NCBI GenBank assembly: GCA_018715025.1
Contig: DVMK01000140.1
Location: 1-23,501, forward strand
Direction of reading: 5' to 3'
Length of the DNA: 23,501 nucleotides
Source: Candidatus Caccousia avistercoris
GTDB taxonomy: Bacteria > Bacillota > Clostridia > Oscillospirales > Acutalibacteraceae
The stretch's first letter is position 1, and each line of letters begins with the position of its first letter. Positions 21,824-23,501 of this stretch are shown piece after piece. The translations under genes and the position numbers were made by a program. The notes beneath the pieces are model-generated. The model did not search any database. It was not told where the DNA came from and saw only the letters and a program-made list of their open reading frames with translations.

Positions 21824-22728
21824 GCCGGTTCCTCCTCCCCATGCCCTGCAAAGCGGAAATACACATCTTCCAGGGTAGGGCGCTGAATCTGCGCTTCAAA
21901 CACCCGGAAGCCCTCCTCCACGGCGCGGCGCACCAGGGCCGGCATGTCCTCCTCCCGTTCCAGAGGGGCGTACTGCCAGCCGTCCTCGTTCACGAAGCCC
22001 GGCAGCTTCTCCCCCTCCCCCAGGCGGAAGGCGGCCCGGCTCTGGCAGCCGGCCCGTGCCGCCAGCTCTGCCAGCGTACCGGAAGCCAGCAGAAAGCCGT
22101 GGTCCAGAATGCCATAGCTGCCGCACAGATCCTGGGCGTAGCGAAGCTGGTGGGTACAGAGGAACACCGTGACCCCCTCCTCCGCCGCCTGCTCGGCGAT
22201 GAGCCCGTTCACCGCCTGGGCGGATTCCGGGTCAAGCCCGCTGGTGGGCTCGTCCAGAAACAACAGCTTTGGCCGCGCTATGAGGGCCCTGGCCAGGGAA
22301 AGCCGCTGGGCCATGCCGGTGGAATATTTCCCCGCAGGGGTGGCGGCCGCCTCCCAAATTTCCAGCTTTTTCAGAAGCGCTTCCCCCCGCTCTGCCGCCT
22401 GCTTCCGGTCCAGCCCGCACAGCTGGCCGAAAAACACCAGGTTGTCAAGGCCGCTCATTTGCCCGTACAGGCGGGCGCTCTCGGTCATAACGCCGCACAG
22501 GGCGTGCACGCGGTGGGGTTCCCGCCGGGGGTCAAGCCCCAGCACGGCGCACTCCCCGGCGGTGGGGGCCAGCAGCCCTGTCAGCAGCTTTACCGTCGTG
22601 GTTTTTCCCGCCCCATTGGGGCCCAAAAAGCCGAACACGCTTCCCTGCGGCAGCGAGAGCGTCAGGCCCTCCAGCGCCCTTCGCTCCCCGTAGGACTTGG
22701 AAAGCCCTTTTGCAGCGATTGCTTCCAT
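21820..22728 (-). CDS. ABC transporter ATP-binding protein
   Basis: The 302-residue ATPase has Walker A GPNGAGKTT (36-44), the signature YSTGMAQRL (135-143), Walker B LLFLDEPTSGLD (155-166) and the switch His in CTHQ (H193). The C-terminal 90 residues form an accessory region typical of ABC-2 exporter ATPases. I chose the ATG at 22728, with AAAGGAG nine bases upstream. The open frame runs on to 22815, but that part crosses the promoter and the dyad at 22765-22784. It is the first gene of a two-gene operon with its own consensus promoter. It differs from the lantibiotic-type ATPase at 3702-4613 (STGMAQRL against SLGMKQRL), so the two exporters are separate systems. Confidence 0.88.
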   Translation of the reverse strand: MEAIAAKGLSKSYGERRALEGLTLSLPQGSVFGFLGPNGAGKTTTVKLLTGLLAPTAGECAVLGLDPRREPHRVHALCGVMTESARLYGQMSGLDNLVFFGQLCGLDRKQAAERGEALLKKLEIWEAAATPAGKYSTGMAQRLSLARALIARPKLLFLDEPTSGLDPESAQAVNGLIAEQAAEEGVTVFLCTHQLRYAQDLCGSYGILDHGFLLASGTLAELAARAGCQSRAAFRLGEGEKLPGFVNEDGWQYAPLEREEDMPALVRRAVEEGFRVFEAQIQRPTLEDVYFRFAGHGEEEPA

Positions 22729-22764
22729 CACCGGCAGCTCCTTTCCCAGGTATGGCTGAAAAGA

Positions 22765-22784
22765 ATTTAGATTATTTTCTAAAT
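22765..22784 (-). promoter_or_regulatory. Perfect dyad over the transcription start of the ABC exporter
   Basis: ATTTAGA (22765-22771) and TCTAAAT (22778-22784) are perfect inverted repeats with six bases between. The dyad begins three bases after the -10 and covers the predicted start at about 22780. A bound repressor here would block transcription. No regulator gene is adjacent inside the window. Confidence 0.5.
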
Positions 22785-22786
22785 AG

Positions 22787-22815
22787 AATATAGCATCGGA
22801 AAAGCAAAAAGTCAA
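22787..22815 (-). promoter_or_regulatory. Promoter of the two-gene ABC exporter
   Basis: On the minus strand TTGACT (22815-22810) and TATATT (22792-22787) are separated by 17 bases. Confidence 0.8.
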
Positions 22816-22871
22816 GCTCTTTATATTCCCCCGCTGTTCTCTTGGTTATGCGGCGGAAGGAAGAAAGAGAA

Positions 22872-22914
22872 AAGGACAGCCCGCGCAGGCAGCTGCGCAG
22901 GTTGTCCTTTTTTG
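22872..22914. terminator. Bidirectional terminator after the hydrogenase-like gene
   Basis: AAAGGACA and TGTCCTTT form the outer stem, and GCGCAG/CTGCGC the inner stem around GCAG. The plus strand ends in TTTTTT. The minus strand, which carries the hydrogenase-like gene, ends in TTTTCTCTTTC. Confidence 0.75.
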
Positions 22915-22957
22915 CCATGACAATATTTTTTCAGAAGCGCCTTCCCCGGCAAGACGT

Positions 22958-23501
22958 TTAGGGCCGGCGAACCGCTGTCATGCTGATGTTGGAGAAGTCG
23001 TGCAGGCTCTGCACGTTTTCGGTGACGCCCCGGTTGTCCGCGGCGGCAATCAGCTTGGTACGGCTGCGGAGAATCTTCTGCAGCACCTCCACGCCGCCGG
23101 GGCCGGCTACGCAGCCGCCCTCGCAGGCCATGCCCTCCATCAGGTCCTCCGGCAGCTTGCCCGCGTTCATAATCATCAGGAATTTCTTGCACTCCTTGGC
23201 GCCGTTGCACTTCAGGCAGCTGTAGGGCAGCTCGAAGCCCTCCTCGTCCAGCACCTCGGAAACGGAAGAGGCCACGCCGCCGCTCTGGGCAAAGCCCTTG
23301 CCCAGCTTGCTGCCGTCCTGCTCGTTTTCGGCTGCCTCGTTGGGGCGGATGCCCCTGGCCTCGAACATGGCGGCCAGCTCTTCAAAGGTGAGCACGTAGT
23401 CGGCGCTGTCCTCTACCCGCTGAATTTCCAGCTTTTTCGCCACGCAGGGGCCGATAAAGACCACCTTCGCGCCGGGGGTAACCTCGCGGATATAGCGGCT
23501 T
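22958..23501 (-). CDS. [FeFe]-hydrogenase large-subunit C-terminal domain protein, 5' truncated by window edge
   Basis: The last 180 codons of a gene that begins outside the window on the right; the frame is open to the edge, so the GTG at 23464 is internal. The visible part carries the H-cluster-type motifs VVFIGPCVAKKLE (equivalent to the P2 motif MPCxxK) and EGMACEGGCVAGPG (equivalent to P3 MACxGGC), plus an additional CLKCNGAKEC. The usual GGGQP after P3 is not present; the sequence reads AGPGGVEVL. This suggests a divergent or sensory-type [FeFe]-hydrogenase-like protein rather than a standard catalytic HydA. The N-terminal domains, which would show ferredoxin-like or PAS modules, are outside the window. 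A terminator follows the stop codon. Confidence 0.8.
   Translation of the reverse strand, partial: SRYIREVTPGAKVVFIGPCVAKKLEIQRVEDSADYVLTFEELAAMFEARGIRPNEAAENEQDGSKLGKGFAQSGGVASSVSEVLDEEGFELPYSCLKCNGAKECKKFLMIMNAGKLPEDLMEGMACEGGCVAGPGGVEVLQKILRSRTKLIAAADNRGVTENVQSLHDFSNISMTAVRRP

Noticed and set aside
22729..22815. Longer N-terminus for the second ABC ATPase
   Set aside because: The extension would include the -10, the dyad and the untranslated leader.
1..23501. Mobile elements, CRISPR arrays, tRNA or rRNA genes
   Set aside because: No transposase or integrase motif, no spaced repeats of CRISPR type, and no cloverleaf or rRNA-like sequence was recognised.

Overview
The window looks like a chromosomal segment of a GC-rich member of the Clostridia, most likely an Oscillospiraceae/Ruminococcaceae-type gut anaerobe. 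The reasons are a type III glutamine synthetase with a NitR-like ANTAR regulator, LL-diaminopimelate aminotransferase (DapL), an Fe-S type PurF, small Clostridia-restricted families (CD3324, DUF6440, DUF3795, DUF2812), strong AGGAGG ribosome binding sites, and clean TTGACA/TATAAT promoters in a roughly 60% GC background. No rRNA, tRNA, CRISPR array, phage gene or insertion sequence was seen.

Layout, left to right. 1-2145: a terminator, a possible Cys-containing micro-ORF, a CD3324-family regulator, then an RsgA-like circularly permuted GTPase fused to an RNHCP zinc domain. 2221-6684: a lantibiotic/antimicrobial-peptide immunity module, with an ABC transporter (ATPase plus two permeases, minus strand) divergent from an OmpR-family response regulator and histidine kinase (plus strand). 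Four 11-bp-phased repeats lie between them. 6794-8470: small accessory genes on the minus strand (DUF3795, DUF6440, DUF2812, PadR); the PadR promoter is covered by a long dyad. 8585-13606: purC, glnA, an ANTAR regulator and glnN, all on the minus strand, reading from a consensus promoter upstream of purC. 13729-20952: carA, carB, dapL and purF on the plus strand. 21017-22815: a second two-gene ABC-2 exporter. 22958 to the right edge: the C-terminal part of an [FeFe]-hydrogenase-like protein.

The central 12 kb has one theme. It holds two glutamine synthetases, three proteins of glutamine-dependent enzymes (CarA/CarB and PurF), a purine gene (purC), an aminotransferase that uses glutamate, and an RNA-binding ANTAR antiterminator. 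The most interesting observation is that the RNA leaders of glnN, purC and carA each contain a small hairpin with a six-base loop of the form AANGGC (AAAGGC, AAGGGC, AACGGC). This fits the A1/G4 rule for ANTAR hexaloops. In glnN and carA the hairpin overlaps the 5' arm of a strong intrinsic terminator, so the two structures exclude each other. I infer a local ANTAR antitermination circuit that may couple glutamine synthesis to pyrimidine and purine synthesis. The main weakness is that I could not find the second (P1) hexaloop of the classical two-hairpin ANTAR target.

All assignments come from reading the sequence and translations. No database search was run.
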